Assembly (NCBI GenBank): GCA_036571765.1
Contig: BROE01000007.1
Coordinates: 6,860,090-6,924,089, forward strand
Direction: 5' to 3'
Length of the DNA: 64,000 nt
From: Plecoglossus altivelis
Lineage: Eukaryota > Chordata > Actinopteri > Osmeriformes > Plecoglossidae
The translations under genes were made by a program, and so were the position numbers. Under the pieces are notes generated by a model that was not told the origin of the DNA, did not search any database, and saw only the letters and a list, made by a program, of their open reading frames with translations. Shown here piece after piece: positions 24,480-38,293 of this stretch. Position 1 is the first letter of the stretch, and every line of letters begins with the position of its first letter.

Positions 24480-24780
24480 TGATTGGCTGTCCCAAAGGTA
24501 TATTCACCTGAAAGTCCAAGGTCAAGCTGCAGTAATAATCATCAAGGATGTCCCTGGCTCCAACTGAGTCACAGGGGAGCTTAGGGCCGGAAGGAGGAAA
24601 ACTAAACTAACACTGTTCCTAGTTTCCTGACCGTTTGGCGGTCCTGGCAGTTATGGGTGTCTGTCTGCACGCTGCGCTGGATGGGCATGTATACACAAGG
24701 CTGCCATCCAATCACGATCACACGATACATGAGAAGAACAAAAGGGATGTGCCATGAGGAATTCGTGAGATAAGAAAAGC
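24480..24780. promoter_or_regulatory. TGAGTCA and GATA motifs upstream of aqp8
   Basis: An AP-1/NF-E2-like TGAGTCA lies at 24565-24571 and an AGATAAG at 24768-24774, between aqp8 and the 3' end of lcmt1. The combination could be erythroid, but two short motifs in 300 bases may be chance. Confidence 0.25.
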
Positions 24781-24803
24781 AGGGGCTTTGCAAAAATCTG
24801 ATG

Positions 24804-24809
24804 TTTATT
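24804..24809 (-). terminator. Possible poly(A) signal of lcmt1
   Basis: AATAAA on the minus strand. With the stop at 25742 it would give a 3' untranslated region of about 930 bases. Confidence 0.5.
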
Positions 24810-25741
24810 CAGTCACAAGTCACTTGCAGTTGCAGATTTGTTACATGCAACACTCAAAACAAATAAGACATGACAGTCTAGTGGAGGTGAAATGGTTGCA
24901 GGCAAAATCTACATAGATTGTGACTAGCTTTTATAACCTAAACTGCTCAGTATGTACTACATAGGTACACTACGTCTTGTCTTTAAGGAAAAGAATCTTA
25001 AATCAGATCAGATATAGCAGTGCAGTTCAGAAATAAATAGGTGAAATTTGGCTTAAAACATTGCGGCACATTAAAACCTTGTCACACAAAGAAAGACTCC
25101 AACATTTCCAACACCCCTCATCTTCTCACCACAAATGCAGCGAGCTTCCTTTCCACAACAGTCCATTCAAAACCAAATCAGAAAAATGTAATTTTCCCAC
25201 AAATGAATACGGTCATTCCTTTCCAGCATAAACTGTGCTGTTCTGAACTTTCAGAGGGAACGACTCGTCTTCTTCAACTAGAACATCCGCCGGTCTCTGA
25301 AGGGATGTGCTGAACAAACATTAACCAGCATGGCTGCTGCTGAAGCAAGGGGCTTTCACTACCATAGCGACGGGAGCTCGAACATGATGCGAAACCCGAC
25401 TCCCTCCTTCCTGTCGGGTAACGTGTGGAGAAGGAAGCCGCGGCCAGCGTCAGCCAGGGCGGGTCGTGAGAGCACTTGGAGACGCTTCCATGGAAACGTA
25501 GCAGCCAGCAGTATTTCTGGAAAGACTGCGACAGGATGAGGTCTCTTAATGCTACCTTCTTGAAATGTTCCTTGGTTCTCTTCCTCCTCTTCCTCCTCCT
25601 CCTTCTTCTGGATGGTGCTGGTAGAAGAGGGAGGAGGGCTAAGTGGAGTCCCAGACAGGGAAGAAGGTTGGGCTCCAGCAGGCCAGTCCAGCTCGCGCTC
25701 AGAACGCCACTTGAGACAGTCCTGTGAAAGGTCATGGTTGG

Positions 25742-28700
25742 TCACACTGATATATTCATTTCCCCAATGTCTGATCAACACAGAGGTAAGTCACAGGAAT
25801 GGGCTGATGGAGAACATACAGTACATACTTACACCCCTGCACCCTCACCTTCAATCACATCCAACTCCATAACCTACACCCCACGTCCTCATGTACAGCC
25901 CACCCCCTCATCCTGACCCCACGTCCTCATGTACAGCCCACCTCCTCATGTACAGCCCACCCCCTCATCTTCACCCTCTCATCCTGACCCCACGTCCTCA
26001 CATACAGCCCACCCCCTCATCTTCACCCTCATCCTGACCCCACGTCCTCATATACAGCCCACCCCCTCATCCTGACCCCACGTCCTCACGTACTGCCCAC
26101 CCCCTCATCCTGACCCCACGTCCTCACGTACTGCCCACCCTCTCATCCTGACCCCACGTCCTCACGTACAGCCCACCCTCTCACCCAGGCTCAGCTTGTC
26201 CTTGATGGCCCAGCAGATGCTGTAGTGTTGGAGCAGCTGCTGCAGTAGCTCCTTCTCATCCAGGAACTCCAGACGCTCGATCCTGATCACACACCAAAAC
26301 ACACCGTCACATGAAACACGTTGTAGGTCGTTGCAACTACTGACTCCTAAAAGAGGCTCTGAAGGGTTGAAGAGGTGGTATAGCATGGTTGTCACCTGGC
26401 CACATCCTCCTGAGGGAGAACACTGTAGACTGTCATCATGTCCAGAGCGTCTGCATGCTCCCAACCTGTCTTCAGAAAACGATCTTTCTGAAAGCACAAG
26501 CACACACATGGTACTAAGAGACCTGCGGTGTGATTTGAAAGTAACATTACACTCATTACAACTTGTAGGGACGATTCAGAGTACAACTTCTTAATATTCA
26601 CATCTGTCATATTCGAAATTCCAAAGGGTATGATTCATAATATAAACATTCCTTAGGATCACTCAATCATAACGATGTAGTCCACTTTGCAGTCACTTTT
26701 ACTGGTGGTGTGTTTACGTGCCTAACCAAGCAATGTAATAAAAGTTCAACCCAGTTGACCTGATAACAGTTCAGTGGCTCAGCACTGAGGCCTTGAGACT
26801 GGCTGTGAGAAACCCTCTGAGGACTACAGCTGCTCGCATGACGCTGTGGGCTGACTGAGGTTTTGGCCTGTGCCTTTCGGTTTGCCCAACATAGCTGCGT
26901 ATGACGACAGTTATACGGGTGTCAGGTTGAGGTCAACCCTTGTTGGCCTTGGTTATAAAGACTGTGGCAAATGGCTGCAGCAATGTTTATGAATCGCTGG
27001 TCGAGTGTTGGTACCGGTGAGGCTGGATTTGGTTCCTGTAGGCGAGCGGTACCTGGGTCTCCAGAGACTGGCAAACCTCCACTCCAGCCAGGTTACACTG
27101 CCGACGCTGTAGGTTTTCTACCATCACCTGGCCAAAGCGATCTGTCATGTTGACCTGAGGGAGGAAGGGGGAGAGAGAGAGAGGGAGGGGGAGAGAGAGA
27201 GGGAGGGAGGGAGGGGGAGAGAGGGAGGGAGGGAGGGAGGGGGAGAGAGAGAGCCAGCAAGATCATCGAGAGTGAAAGAGAGATAGCAGAAAGAGGATAG
27301 ACAGTGAGACAAATATGCAGAAAGAAAAGGGTGTTGTGGTGTTTGGCTGATCTAAATGAGCCATGGTAGCAGACAGCTCCACATGTCCCCGTGAAGCAGA
27401 AGTGGAGAGCAGGCACACAGCTGGACAGAACAGCAGCTTCACCTGTTCATAGTTGATGAACATGGCAGTGTGAAAGGTGTCTGCAGCCCAGTGCACCAGC
27501 TTGGAAGCCTGCTCTGGAGTCATGTAGACCAGGACACACTCGGACAGGAACACGGTGGGCAGCCTGGAACAGTGCAGCACAACACATGCTGGATGGTCAT
27601 CCTCAACACATGATCCACATCTGAGAGGAGCTGCATACATCGGTGATCCACACAATATACACGTGTAGTATAGGTGTATACGTTGAAATTCATTCAAATA
27701 AAATACATTTAATATGCAGCTGTGTTTGGGTTGTGGGCATGTAGTCTTTCCTAAAGGTATTGGTCTATTAATAGAATACACGCTTAAGTTACTTAAGTAT
27801 TAGCATTAGTCATAGTAAAGGGGGCAAGTCCAAAAATGACAATGACGATTTCAAGCCAGTACATCACAGGGAGGAAAGAGTAGCGCCACTTAGACAATAT
27901 AAGACCCTGAACAGCGAGTCCTTAAATGCCCCGACGCCAGGGCGGGAGCAGGCTTCCACACACACATCAAAGAAAAGGGCAGCGACTTTGACGCACAGAG
28001 GGAGCCAGAGCTGGAAACCCTGCAGTCCCCTGGGAGGAGGACTGGCGTCATGAGGAACTGACCACAGGACATGTCACCCAAAATATCCACACCGCAACGC
28101 TCCTGTTCCATATCCACAATGCCACCAGCAAACACCCCACTGCATCACACCATTACTAGGCTACCGGTACGAACGGTGAACCTTTGCATGAGCAGGTAGT
28201 GAGTTTATGGGGGAAATATTTCCTCAACAGCAAAAATGACAAGATACTGTAGAAGGTTGCTGTTCTATACATATAGTGTATTCATCACAAGAATACATAT
28301 GACTGACATATCTGTTCATGCTGTTTAGATTGAGACACATACACTGTTGAATAGCATGTTACAATGTTGAACATTTTTATGGGTCGACCGATGACTCACT
28401 CTGGGTCCAGTTGGAACTTCTTGAGTTTTTCATCTAACCCTGAGATGTCCCGGAGGTCTGCTCCGATGATGCAGTACCTGTCTGAGTCAAGGCTGTGGCC
28501 GTCTGAAGACCACGCACACACGCACACAGAGACACGCACACACGCGCACCCACAGACACGCGCACCCACACGTGCACGCAGACACGCACGTCCATGCGCA
28601 CACAAAGCTACTTGTCAGTTTTCTGGTAAAGCCAGAGCAGCCGCTGTTAGTGAGAGTCAAAAGGAGGATTCAGTCCTATCAAGTCTTTCATAATACTTTG

Positions 28701-30080
28701 TTGTTTACCTAGTAGCAGTGAGTCTGTGGAGTGGGTCTCAATGAGCGGTTTAGACAGGGGTGGTTTAGTCCTTGAGAGAGAGGAAAAACATGTACGTTAT
28801 GTACATACAAGATATACATCAACACATTCTATACTTTTTCCATCAAGATGACCACAACTTATAGGATAAAATGATAAACGTGAACAGATCAAATGAATCT
28901 GAACATAAAACGAATGCCTATTTAATGAAGGAATTAAACATAACTGACTTGCAGTTCAACTAAGCTGATATGTGTCTGAGTTTGTTCTGTGTGTTTGAAG
29001 GCTATTGATTTACACTACTGTTTGTGCAGGTGTATTTTTCACAGTAATGGGTCATCGTACTCTTGCCTATTTAGGACAAGTATGTTTAAAGAAGGGCTCT
29101 GTCGCCCTCTACAGGCGAGTCTGAGAGACAACAGGATCTAAATGACAAAAACAAGCCGACAAACAAGACTAGTTACTTGATGTTGTGTATTTTCCTGGCA
29201 ACGATCATGGGAAAGTCAACTTCAAAGTATTTTCTTGGCATTAAGTTTTCATCCTAGGAGACAAAACAAAGTGTAAGATGAAAAAGTGTTCCACCTTAAG
29301 TACCTTAAGAGTGTGAGAGGAGCAGTGTTAGTATTGAAAAAACATGTAACTGTATCCAAAACAATGTCTGTAATTGAATGTCAGGCTATTCGAGGAGATC
29401 TCTTTCCTGCCTTTAGTCTCCAGAAGGTGGTGTCCAGGCCCGCCCCAAAATTAACAATCTGACAGTCACAGTTTGTCTTCCTGAGGAATGCATCCAGTAG
29501 GTGGTTCATCCCCTGAACACGGGCATAGTAACCTGGGACAGTTTTTAAAATTAACTTTTTAGAAGATATATAATAGATACATACTCAGATAACAGGTGAG
29601 TATACACGTGTTTTGGTGGTAGTTATTGGACTATCTTTCTGCATATTTTGTTATGAGCTGACCTGAAAAGAATATTTGAAATATTCTCAAACAAAACAGG
29701 GCCTCTCATTTTAATCCGATGGCTTGAATGTCAATGTCACTGTTAAAAATCAAGATATCAAAGACTGACCTCTGTTAATTTCAGGAGCCTTCCTCTCGCC
29801 TACTGATCTCACAAAGTATTGGACATAAGGGTCACTCCAGTAGCCTTTACTGGTTGCAAATCTGTGAACCAAACGAGGGTGTGAGGACAAAATAATAGAT
29901 ATACTGCGGAGAACACCATCTTTTCACTATGGCTTGTTGTGATTTTGGTTGATCACTGTATAGCTAGCTCAGCTAGCACTTCATGCTCGGCTACCTTTTG
30001 CATGTCGTTGCATCGTCACAGGTTGCCCTCACTGCTTCATCCGCAGTGTCGGAGTCTGTGAAAGGCTGTCTTGCTGCCAT
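25742..30080 (-). CDS. lcmt1: Leucine carboxyl methyltransferase 1
   Basis: Lcmt1 uses S-adenosylmethionine to methylate the C-terminal leucine of the PP2A catalytic subunit in the cytosol. Eleven exons are read: 29995-30080, 29770-29861, 29411-29532, 29177-29253, 28709-28770, 28400-28502, 27443-27563, 27053-27154, 26396-26487, 26185-26282 and 25742-25770. They give about 327 residues against 334 in human. Recognisable blocks are GYWSDPYVQYFVR, the cofactor loop QIVNFGAGLDTTFWRL near residue 87, RKYFEVDFPMIV, IIGADLRDISGL, SECVLVYMTPEQA, AMFINYEQVNMTDRFGQ and RIERLEFLDEKELLQQL. Intron 3 starts with GC instead of GT. The last exon is uncertain: reading through the tenth exon instead would end at 26162 with tail GERVGCT. 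Confidence 0.92.
25866..26178. repeat. Minisatellite in lcmt1 intron 10
   Basis: A unit of about 30 bases, cctgaccccacgtcctcacgtacagcccaccc, is repeated around ten times with variants. It lies directly downstream of the tenth lcmt1 exon on the minus strand and overlaps the read-through stop codon of the alternative end. Confidence 0.9.
27155..27256. repeat. GGGA/GA-rich simple repeat
   Basis: A purine-rich run of gggagggaggga and gagagaga units in lcmt1 intron 7, immediately upstream (minus strand) of exon 8, where it supplies the pyrimidine tract of the acceptor. Confidence 0.9.
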
Positions 30081-31490
30081 CTTCAAATGATCAACTGTTG
30101 GTATTATTTGACAGAAGGTTGCAAAGCCCCATTTACCTCGCGTAGCTAGCAAGCTAGCTAGATCCTCTAGCTACTGTTGTCTATTTTGGAAAGTGATTAC
30201 GTTACTATAATCACGTTATGACAAGCTAATTCAGTTGATACTTCGCCCAGAAATGGTCCCTTCCTAAACTTTGACCAGCTAAATCAGAATATGTTGCGTT
30301 ACAATAGCTCAATTATGTACAGCAGAATATACTTAATGCTTGTTGTTGAATTACTGCTAGCTAGCACAGTTCTCTGCAGTTTGCCCCGCTCGGCTTGCCT
30401 TATCCGCTTCCGTGGGAGTGTCCACGCGTTTCATGCTCCATTCATTTTCTCACTCCTTTCCATTTGTCAACTGACTAGAACACCCAATCACATCCAAGGA
30501 ATAATGATCCAGTGTGATCAATCTACATCACAGGACGATGAGACAAAGAAAAAGAGGAGGAATCGCGTACATCTAAACCCATTTAGGCTTTATGTATGGG
30601 ATTGAAATACATCTCATATTTGGCTCAGTCCAAGGTCATGTGATAATTAAAAAAAAACAAATATACATGGAAGAGATGCTCCCGCTGAATAATTAAACGA
30701 GTAAGATGTTACTAATTTGCTCAATACACATTTCTTTTTCAAAGTGTCAGGTGATGCAGTTCCTCCGTATTTAGCCATTTGGGTCATGTTAACCATATCC
30801 ACGAACAGTTAATCCTATGATAGATAACGTGATATATTAGGCTCACTAACAGTATTACTTTTTGTTAACAATGCCAAACTACACACTCAGCATATTTGGG
30901 ATTACGGAGGGATGTGCTGCATGATGCTACGTACACTTCAAATCCTGCCGCCCCCCCATTATCGAACGCTTTGCTCTGGCGGTGGCAGAAGAGCGCTGCT
31001 GGTTGGGAAAGCATTCAGCCGCGGGGATTAGACAGCCATATCCAGCGATGAAAAAGCTTCCCAGGCAACTTAGTGAAAGTCTGGATAGCCTTGTTTCTGT
31101 GTTTTCTTCAGTTCACTTCAATTGAAAGCTCAAATAGTTCGTTTCGAGGACTAGCGAAATATCAAAAATGTCGTCGTGCGCTAACATGGGAACTTTTTCC
31201 TGAAAACCACCACTTGGAAAGCCCAGTTTGCGGTGCTCTCTCTCCTAGCGACGCGAGCTAACGTTACAGCAGCAACGTTCTTACCAACAGAAGCTAGCTA
31301 GTTAGCTTAAAGCACATTTCTGCTTCTGGAAAGATAACCTCTTGTATTTCCACTGCAAAAATAGCTCATAATCTGTAGCTGAACTTCATGACCAACTAAA
31401 CCCTTTGAGGACGGACGGCTGATGCAGCACAGACGAGAGATTTTCAGATCCAGCTCCACACCGTAAAGAGTCGTCTGGAAAAGGACTAAA
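30081..31490. promoter_or_regulatory. Divergent lcmt1/arhgap17 promoter interval
   Basis: The two start codons face away from each other 1.4 kb apart. CpG-containing, GC-rich sequence near 30945-31040 and 31130-31480 suggests the arhgap17 promoter and 5' untranslated region. No TATA box is evident. A frame of about 100 codons at 30291-30605 shows no recognisable domain. Confidence 0.45.
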
Positions 31491-34400
31491 ATGAAGAAAC
31501 AGTTCAATCGGATGAAACAACTCGCCAACCAAACAGTTGGAAGGTAAGCACATAGCTTTGTGTAGTATTTTCCTTTTGCTATTACAAACTAGAACGTTTG
31601 TAGGCTAGACTAGCTTTTGTTGAAAATGTCCCCTGATTTCTATGGCCTTGTCTATTCATTTTAACAGCACAGCACCAACAAGTTGCTGGTCTAACGGTTT
31701 GGGAACACAGTATATGGTTACTTTTAACGTTAACAGAGATTTTTTCGAAACTGTTCAACAACCATTCGACTGCGTGATATCTTAAACTTTAAGGCGCATT
31801 AGCATCAAGTCAACTTTTCCACCTCCATCCCCGCAGACACTGACAATTACGAGGCGCTGTCTTGGTCTCATCTGATTGCCTGTATGTAATCACTATCTGA
31901 GCGCTGCCTTGCCGGGTGTTAACCAGGGTCAGGACGGAAGTAAAGGTCCCGTGTTGTGTCAGGACCATAGGTGCTGCCGTGTCATTTCATTGGAGAGGGT
32001 AGAACATAAAAAGCAAAGTCTATGGGTTATGAAAGAGTTTTTTGCTATTGTAATATTAACAATATAGGACACCTTCCTTCTCATGTGCCCTTGGGTACAA
32101 CCTAATGGTGCGCATAGGATGAAATGAGTTGGACAGTCTGGTCACACCTTTATCCCAGGGTTACCATAACAAACAACAGTCAGTCATAGGAGTGACTCAT
32201 CCCATCCCCTCACCTCAAATCTACTCTGTGGTCCATAGCTATGGAAGTGGCTAGAATTGGCTAGGTCAAGGCTTATCTCCAAATGAATGGAATGCATTTG
32301 TACTGTCTTTGATATTTTATCAGTTGGCGCGGATGTGCCAAACTATCTTCAGAACTCTGTCTGCCCAATCGCTTAAATTGAGCTACTTATGAGAGTGCTT
32401 CCTCAATAGGTGTGGCTAAATGTTTCAGAATAGCATTTCAGATGATGCCTGATGTCCTGCTATGTAATATGTTCAGTAACATGATTCTGTGAGGAGAAAA
32501 GAGGTCTGCCCTCCCCATAGGACATAAACACAGTCGCCTTTTGTAGTCTTGTGCCCAAGGGACAGTGTTTGTGAAGAAGGGTATGGTGTGTGTGTGTGTA
32601 TTTGGGGGGGGAGGGGTACTGTTCTAGAGGGTGGAACCCAGTACAGGATAGTACCACTTTAGAAAGCATCTCTTGCTCTCTCTCGCTCTCTCTCTCTCTT
32701 GCGCTTTCTCTCCCTCTCTCGCTCGATCTCTTGCGCTCTCCCTCTCTTGCGCTCTCCCTCTCTTGCGCTCTCTCTCTCTCCCTTGCGCTCTCTCTCTCCG
32801 TCCCCCCACCCCTTCTCCTCATGCACCCCTACTCCCTCCTCTGTTTGTCTCCAGATGAGAGTAAACTTTGCAGTTCTCCCAGCTTGTCATGTTTGAGCTG
32901 ATGGAAGAGGCCTGGCTCGTGATGGACATCATCCCATGTTCGAAGTGTAGCTTGGACTGATATGATATGGACTTTGTTCCCGGTTCAGTTCCATTTATTC
33001 CACTGCTGAAGATGCTGTTCTTTGGATCAAGCCCTTGAAAGCAAGCCTAGACCATTAGGCTACTTCTTTTTTCATTAGTGCAGAAGTGGTTGAGCTTGTT
33101 GGCGGAGTAGAGGGCATCCACTTAGTCAGCTCGTCTTGTGGTGTCTGTGTAAGTGTAACTCTATCTGCAGCAGGATCCACAGTGTGTCCGTGCTCCTAAT
33201 GCTGCTGTCTCAGACCTGGAGAGAGCTCTGGAATACTCATCCCCCCTCCCCCCACTGGATTTCACTACCAGTAAATCAGGAGAGTGCGTGATGTGGAAAA
33301 CAGACCTGTGTGTGTGTGTGTTTGCGCGCGTGTGCCTGTTTGTGTGTATCATGAGCTATAGTGTGTGCCTGCACATCTATGGCTATGTGCGAGTTAACTT
33401 GAGAATTAGCAGGATGAATTGGTTGTCAGTGTAGGCGTAAGTGTTTCTCGGGGCATTGGCTATGGTTATATGCGTGTGTGTGACAGCAGTGCATGTGTGT
33501 GCGTGCTTGTGTGAGTAAGTGTGTTGATGACAGGGGCCTTTAGCCTGCCTGGCCCCGGGTTCCTGTGATTGTGCAGAGTCAGAACACGGTGTCCAGCCTG
33601 CAGCCATTCAGAGGAAATCTCTCCTTATTCCTCTCCAAACAGGAAATGACCTCCCAGGCGGAAAGCTGACTGCTTCTAAGAAGGAGAGACAGACAGTTGA
33701 ACGGAGGTAGAGAAGGAGAGAGAGAGACAGTTGAACGGAGGTAGAGAAGGAGAGAGAGAGACAGTTGAACGGAGGTAGAGAAGGAGAGAGAGACAGTTGA
33801 ACGGAGGTAGAGAAGGAGCGAGAGACAGTTGAACGGAGGTAGAGAAGGAGAGAGAGACAGTTGAATGGAGGTAGAGAAGGAGAGAGTTGAACTGAGGTAG
33901 AGAAGGAGAGAAAGACAGTTGAACGGAGGTAGTGAAGGAGAGAGAGACAGTTGAACGGAGGTAGAGAAGGAGAGAGAGACAGTTGAACTGAGGTAGAGAA
34001 GGAGCGAGAGACAGTTGAACTGAGGTAGAGAAGGAGAGAGAGAGAGACAGACAGTTGAACTGAGGTAGAGAAGGAGAGACAGACAGTTCAACTGAGGTAG
34101 AGAAGGAGAGAGAGACAGTTGAAATGAGGGAGAGAAGGAGAAACAGTCAGTTGAACGGAGGTGGAGAGGAGAGAGAGAAACAGACAGTTTAACCGAGGTA
34201 GAGAAGGATAGAGAGACAGACAGTTGACCTGAGGTAGAGAAGGAGAGAGACAGTCAGTAGAACTGAGGTAGAGAGACAGTCTGTTGAACTGAGAAAGAGA
34301 ACGAGTGAGTGTCACACTGTTATATCAGACCAGATATGTCAGTGACAACACTGACAACAGCGTGTCCCACGCACACAGGGTTTCTACATCGTTTCCCTTA

Positions 34401-36239
34401 AGGTTGAGCCCAAAGCTATCAGGGCCATCCTCTTTCACAGAAGGGGGTGTTTGTGAGGACTTATCATGACATCAATCACAGCTCTTCCTGTGTGAAGTCA
34501 GTGTTCTCTCTCGCTGTAGCACGTTTGCCTTTCATTTCCATTCCATTTTCATTACCTGCCTTCGTCTGAGCATCTGCCAACTGTTGCAGACTTACCCCAC
34601 CCCACCCACCCACCCACCTCTCCTCCAGTGCTCTCAGGCCTGGAGGGGGGAGCAGGAACAGCTGCTGGATGGTTTACTGGCTCGCTAGGCTAACAGCTAG
34701 CGAGGCTCACCAGTGTTCTTTTACACAGGCACAATGACACCCACGTTACCGTGACTACCACAGCCCAAACTGGCACCAGCTGAGCTTCAGACTAACTGCC
34801 GTGTCACCCCACGTCGCTGTGTTGCCGCGTGTCACATGCAGCGAGGGAGTGGTGGGATGGTTAGACAGCAGGCGGTTCTGGACTGCAGTCAGAACACCAC
34901 TATTCTCTACCAGTCTCGGTCAGCTGACTCCCTCAACAACACTTCTTGTTTAGTTTTTTTGTTTGTTTTCTAGTCCTGAGGCGTTGTTTCAGCAAATCCT
35001 ATTTTTGATCCAGTGACGCAGTCAACTGTCGTAGACACTGTCAAATTGAAGTCAATGTGAGCTTAATCTGGAGACCAGAAGCCCCTGTTTATTCTATCAA
35101 TAACCATGCCAAAGTCATCCATTGATTATTTTTTCATTGATTGGTAGACTAGTAAGGTCCACAGGGCTGCATTAGGAGCTGTGTTTCTGAACGACTTTGA
35201 ACTGGCTGTGGAAACACATGTATGCCCTGATCTGTTCCCTGTAACACAGGGCTCTTACTACTTGGTGGGTGCGCCTCCAGACAGCTTGAAGTCTGTTTAG
35301 TGTTGTAGGCCAACTCAGTGGTTGGATGCGAAATTCTGTGGTGTGTGTGTCTTAGAGGTCTGTCTGTGGAGCTGGAGACCATGTTGTTTGGCAGCTGGGT
35401 TAAGACCTCCACTGTGTCTAAACTGGGCCAGGAACCCCCTCAGCCTGACTTTCAGCAGATCACAGACAACAACCAAGACTTTCCAAATCAGCTTTCAGGG
35501 GCCCCGCCCCCTTTCCCCCCCTCTCCCCCTTCTCCAGTCCAGTCTCCTGCTCTCTGTTTTCTGGCCTTTCTCCCATGCCTGACTAGCCCTTTTTGTATCT
35601 TCTCATGGCTCTCCCCCCTCTTTTCCCTCCCCTCCTCTTCATCCCTCCCTCCCTTTCTCCTTCTTTCCTCCTCGGTCTTTGGTCTCTATCTCTTCCCTCT
35701 GTTCCCCAGCCTCTCTGTGTTGTAATTGGAAGCAGCTGTCCGGCTGTCAGGAGGTTACTATAGTGCGCTGAGTCTGGAGGAGGGACTCTGAAGGAGGGAC
35801 TCTGGGGGAGGCCCAGGCTCCTGTTTCTCCCACACAGTTTAGCAGCTGGCTCCTGATCAGTTGGAGCTGCTTTCTGGAGCACAGCTCTCAACTACCAGAT
35901 CCAGTTTTAAAACTGCACCCAGGTCAGCCTTTGTGGGGGTGTGGAGAGGAGGGATGGAGGTGTGAGGCTGGGCTGGGGGGGCTTATGGAACGGGGGGAGG
36001 GAGAGGGGGAATGAGAGAGGCTGTGAAGATCAGTACTCGTGAAAAGCCTGTTGTCGGATTATTGAGTGGAATTTCTGTCTATAGCCAGTGAAGTCTCCAA
36101 TTGGTGCTGGACTGATTTCAAAGGAGTTGCTCTGACTTCATTGATTCCATATAGGATACAGGCTGTTATCCAATCCAGTCAGAGTTGTTTTTTAAGTCAA
36201 GTTTCCTATGTGGAATTACTTACGAGTTACCCTACTCCA

Positions 36240-36274
<35 letters not shown>

Positions 36275-38250
36275 TGTGTGCGTGTGTGCGTGCGTGCGTG
36301 AGTGAGAATGTACATGCGAAGGGGGGAGGTCAGCAACCGCTGTGCCACATCATCCTAAAAACAAAGCAGGGGTCAGATGACAACAGGAAGTCGTAATGGT
36401 AACAAGGATGTGCTGGAGTTTATATAAAAAATATAAAAAAGAGGCCTCAAATTGTGACTGACTGTGTCGTCCTGCAAGTATCCTGCCTTCTATCTCAGTC
36501 AGCACTGGGATGTTGGACATCTTAGGACAGGACCCTGCACTGTCAGCACACCCTCACTTCCTCACTAAGCCAAACTGGGTTTCACAAAACAAGCTTTACG
36601 TCTTTAAACTAGATACACCCATCCTTTAGGCTGTAGTGTGAGTTGCAGGGGTAATACAAATGATATTAGGTTCTGTGTTGGTGAGTAGCAGCAGCGTTGC
36701 CAGGGGCAGCAGTTGCTAGGCCAGTCCTACAGTGCTCTGCTCCTCCCAAGGTGTTGATAAGCAGTTTGAGCTGAGCCCATGTTTTCCTTCTCCCTTTAAG
36801 TGAATCTAATCTGTCTGACCCTTTAAGCCTTCTATTAGAAGACTATGAATAGCCCCCGGATGATTTGGGCAATGCTGGCTGGAACACTAGCTGAGGCACT
36901 AACATGGACTGCTGCTGCAGACGGCAAGGCTTCTTGTGGTAGTATCAAACAAGGCCTGTGTTAGCATAGACTAGCAGACTAGGCCTTGGGTAGCACACTA
37001 GCTGAGACACAGTGCAGTGCAGAGGTAATTGACATATTAGGAGACATGCTAGCCAAGTATGAAGATAGTTGTCTGCTAAGCCTGGCTAGGATAGGACATG
37101 AGATCTGCCTTGGGCTAGGCTAAGCTAGGCTAAGCTAGGCTTGTCTAGCACACAGGTGCTGACAGCTGTTGACCAGAGACCACCCCTTAGTCTGAGTCAT
37201 GTCTGGCATGGCCTTGTGTTGGAGCAGAGCCTTTGATATCAGCAGTCAGCCTCTTGGTTTCTGTTGCTCAGAGAAGTCTAGACTGGAATGGATTGTTCAG
37301 GCTTCTTTCTTCCCACCGATTTCTGCTATCATTCTGACTTCATCTAATTAGAATGCAAAGATTACGGTAGTTTACTTTGATCATGTTAACAACACCACTA
37401 TCTCTGTTCAGTTTGTTTACCTGTCACCAACACTGATTCCATCTAAAAGAAGAAAGATGATGTATCTGCCAAAACCAAACAGATTTCCACTGTTTCTTCC
37501 TATCTGTTGTAGTTTTTCCATCTGGTTGTTGTCTTGTCATAGTGATAGTAACCTAGGAGAGACCTCTCAGGGATCCCCGTGGCGATAAGCCCCAGAGCTG
37601 CTGCTGTTCCTGTGTGTGATGAGGAATGTGGCCAGGCTAGCAGGCCTGGGAACCCTCCGGATGTGTACCGTCTAATCAGACACACTCAACCATTGCTGTA
37701 TGCTTGTTGTGTAATCCTGTCAGGCAGTGCTCAGTTTGGCTTCCAAACTGCAGCTCTACCAAACAGGCCAGCCAACTGGGAAGCCGTTCAAACCACACCT
37801 CAGTTTTTATGTGAAGTCTTTTATACGGTTGATCTATTGTGTCACCAGGTCTGACCTCTGACCTCTCCTGTGTTGTTCCCTCTCTCTCCCCAGAGCCGAG
37901 AAAACAGAAGTCCTCAGCGATGACCTGTTACAGGTAAATCCTTCCTCCCTCTTTTAGTTTCCTTCCCTCGCCATCCCTGAACCGCCGCGCCCCTGCAAGC
38001 CCTCTGTCACGCGGCAGCCATCTTGGCTAACGCTGTGGCGGGCATCCCACAGCTCAGCCGCCAGCCGTACATTCTGACCACCCTATTAATAGAAACCCCG
38101 GTGAGATGCAGATTGTTTTGAAAGTCTTAATGTCCAAGTGGAGCCCGTGAGAACTTGGTACTGACACTGAGCATGTGCAGACCCCCAGCCAGGTCTCCAG
38201 AAAGCTCTGCCCCCCCCCCACCCCTCGCCTTAACCAGCCAGCCAGCCAGC

Positions 38251-38293
<43 letters not shown>

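Noticed and set aside
25359..25781. 140-codon minus-strand frame with a poly-Glu run, between aqp8 and lcmt1
   Set aside because: It fits the lcmt1 last exon plus 3' untranslated region; no domain or splice pattern supports another gene.
30291..30605. 104-codon plus-strand frame with a hydrophobic start between lcmt1 and arhgap17
   Set aside because: The hydrophobic N-terminus suggested a small secreted protein, but composition is ordinary for AT-rich DNA and no homology or motif supports it.
33579..34315. Long minus-strand Leu-Ser-Pro frames
   Set aside because: They come from the purine minisatellite in arhgap17 intron 1.
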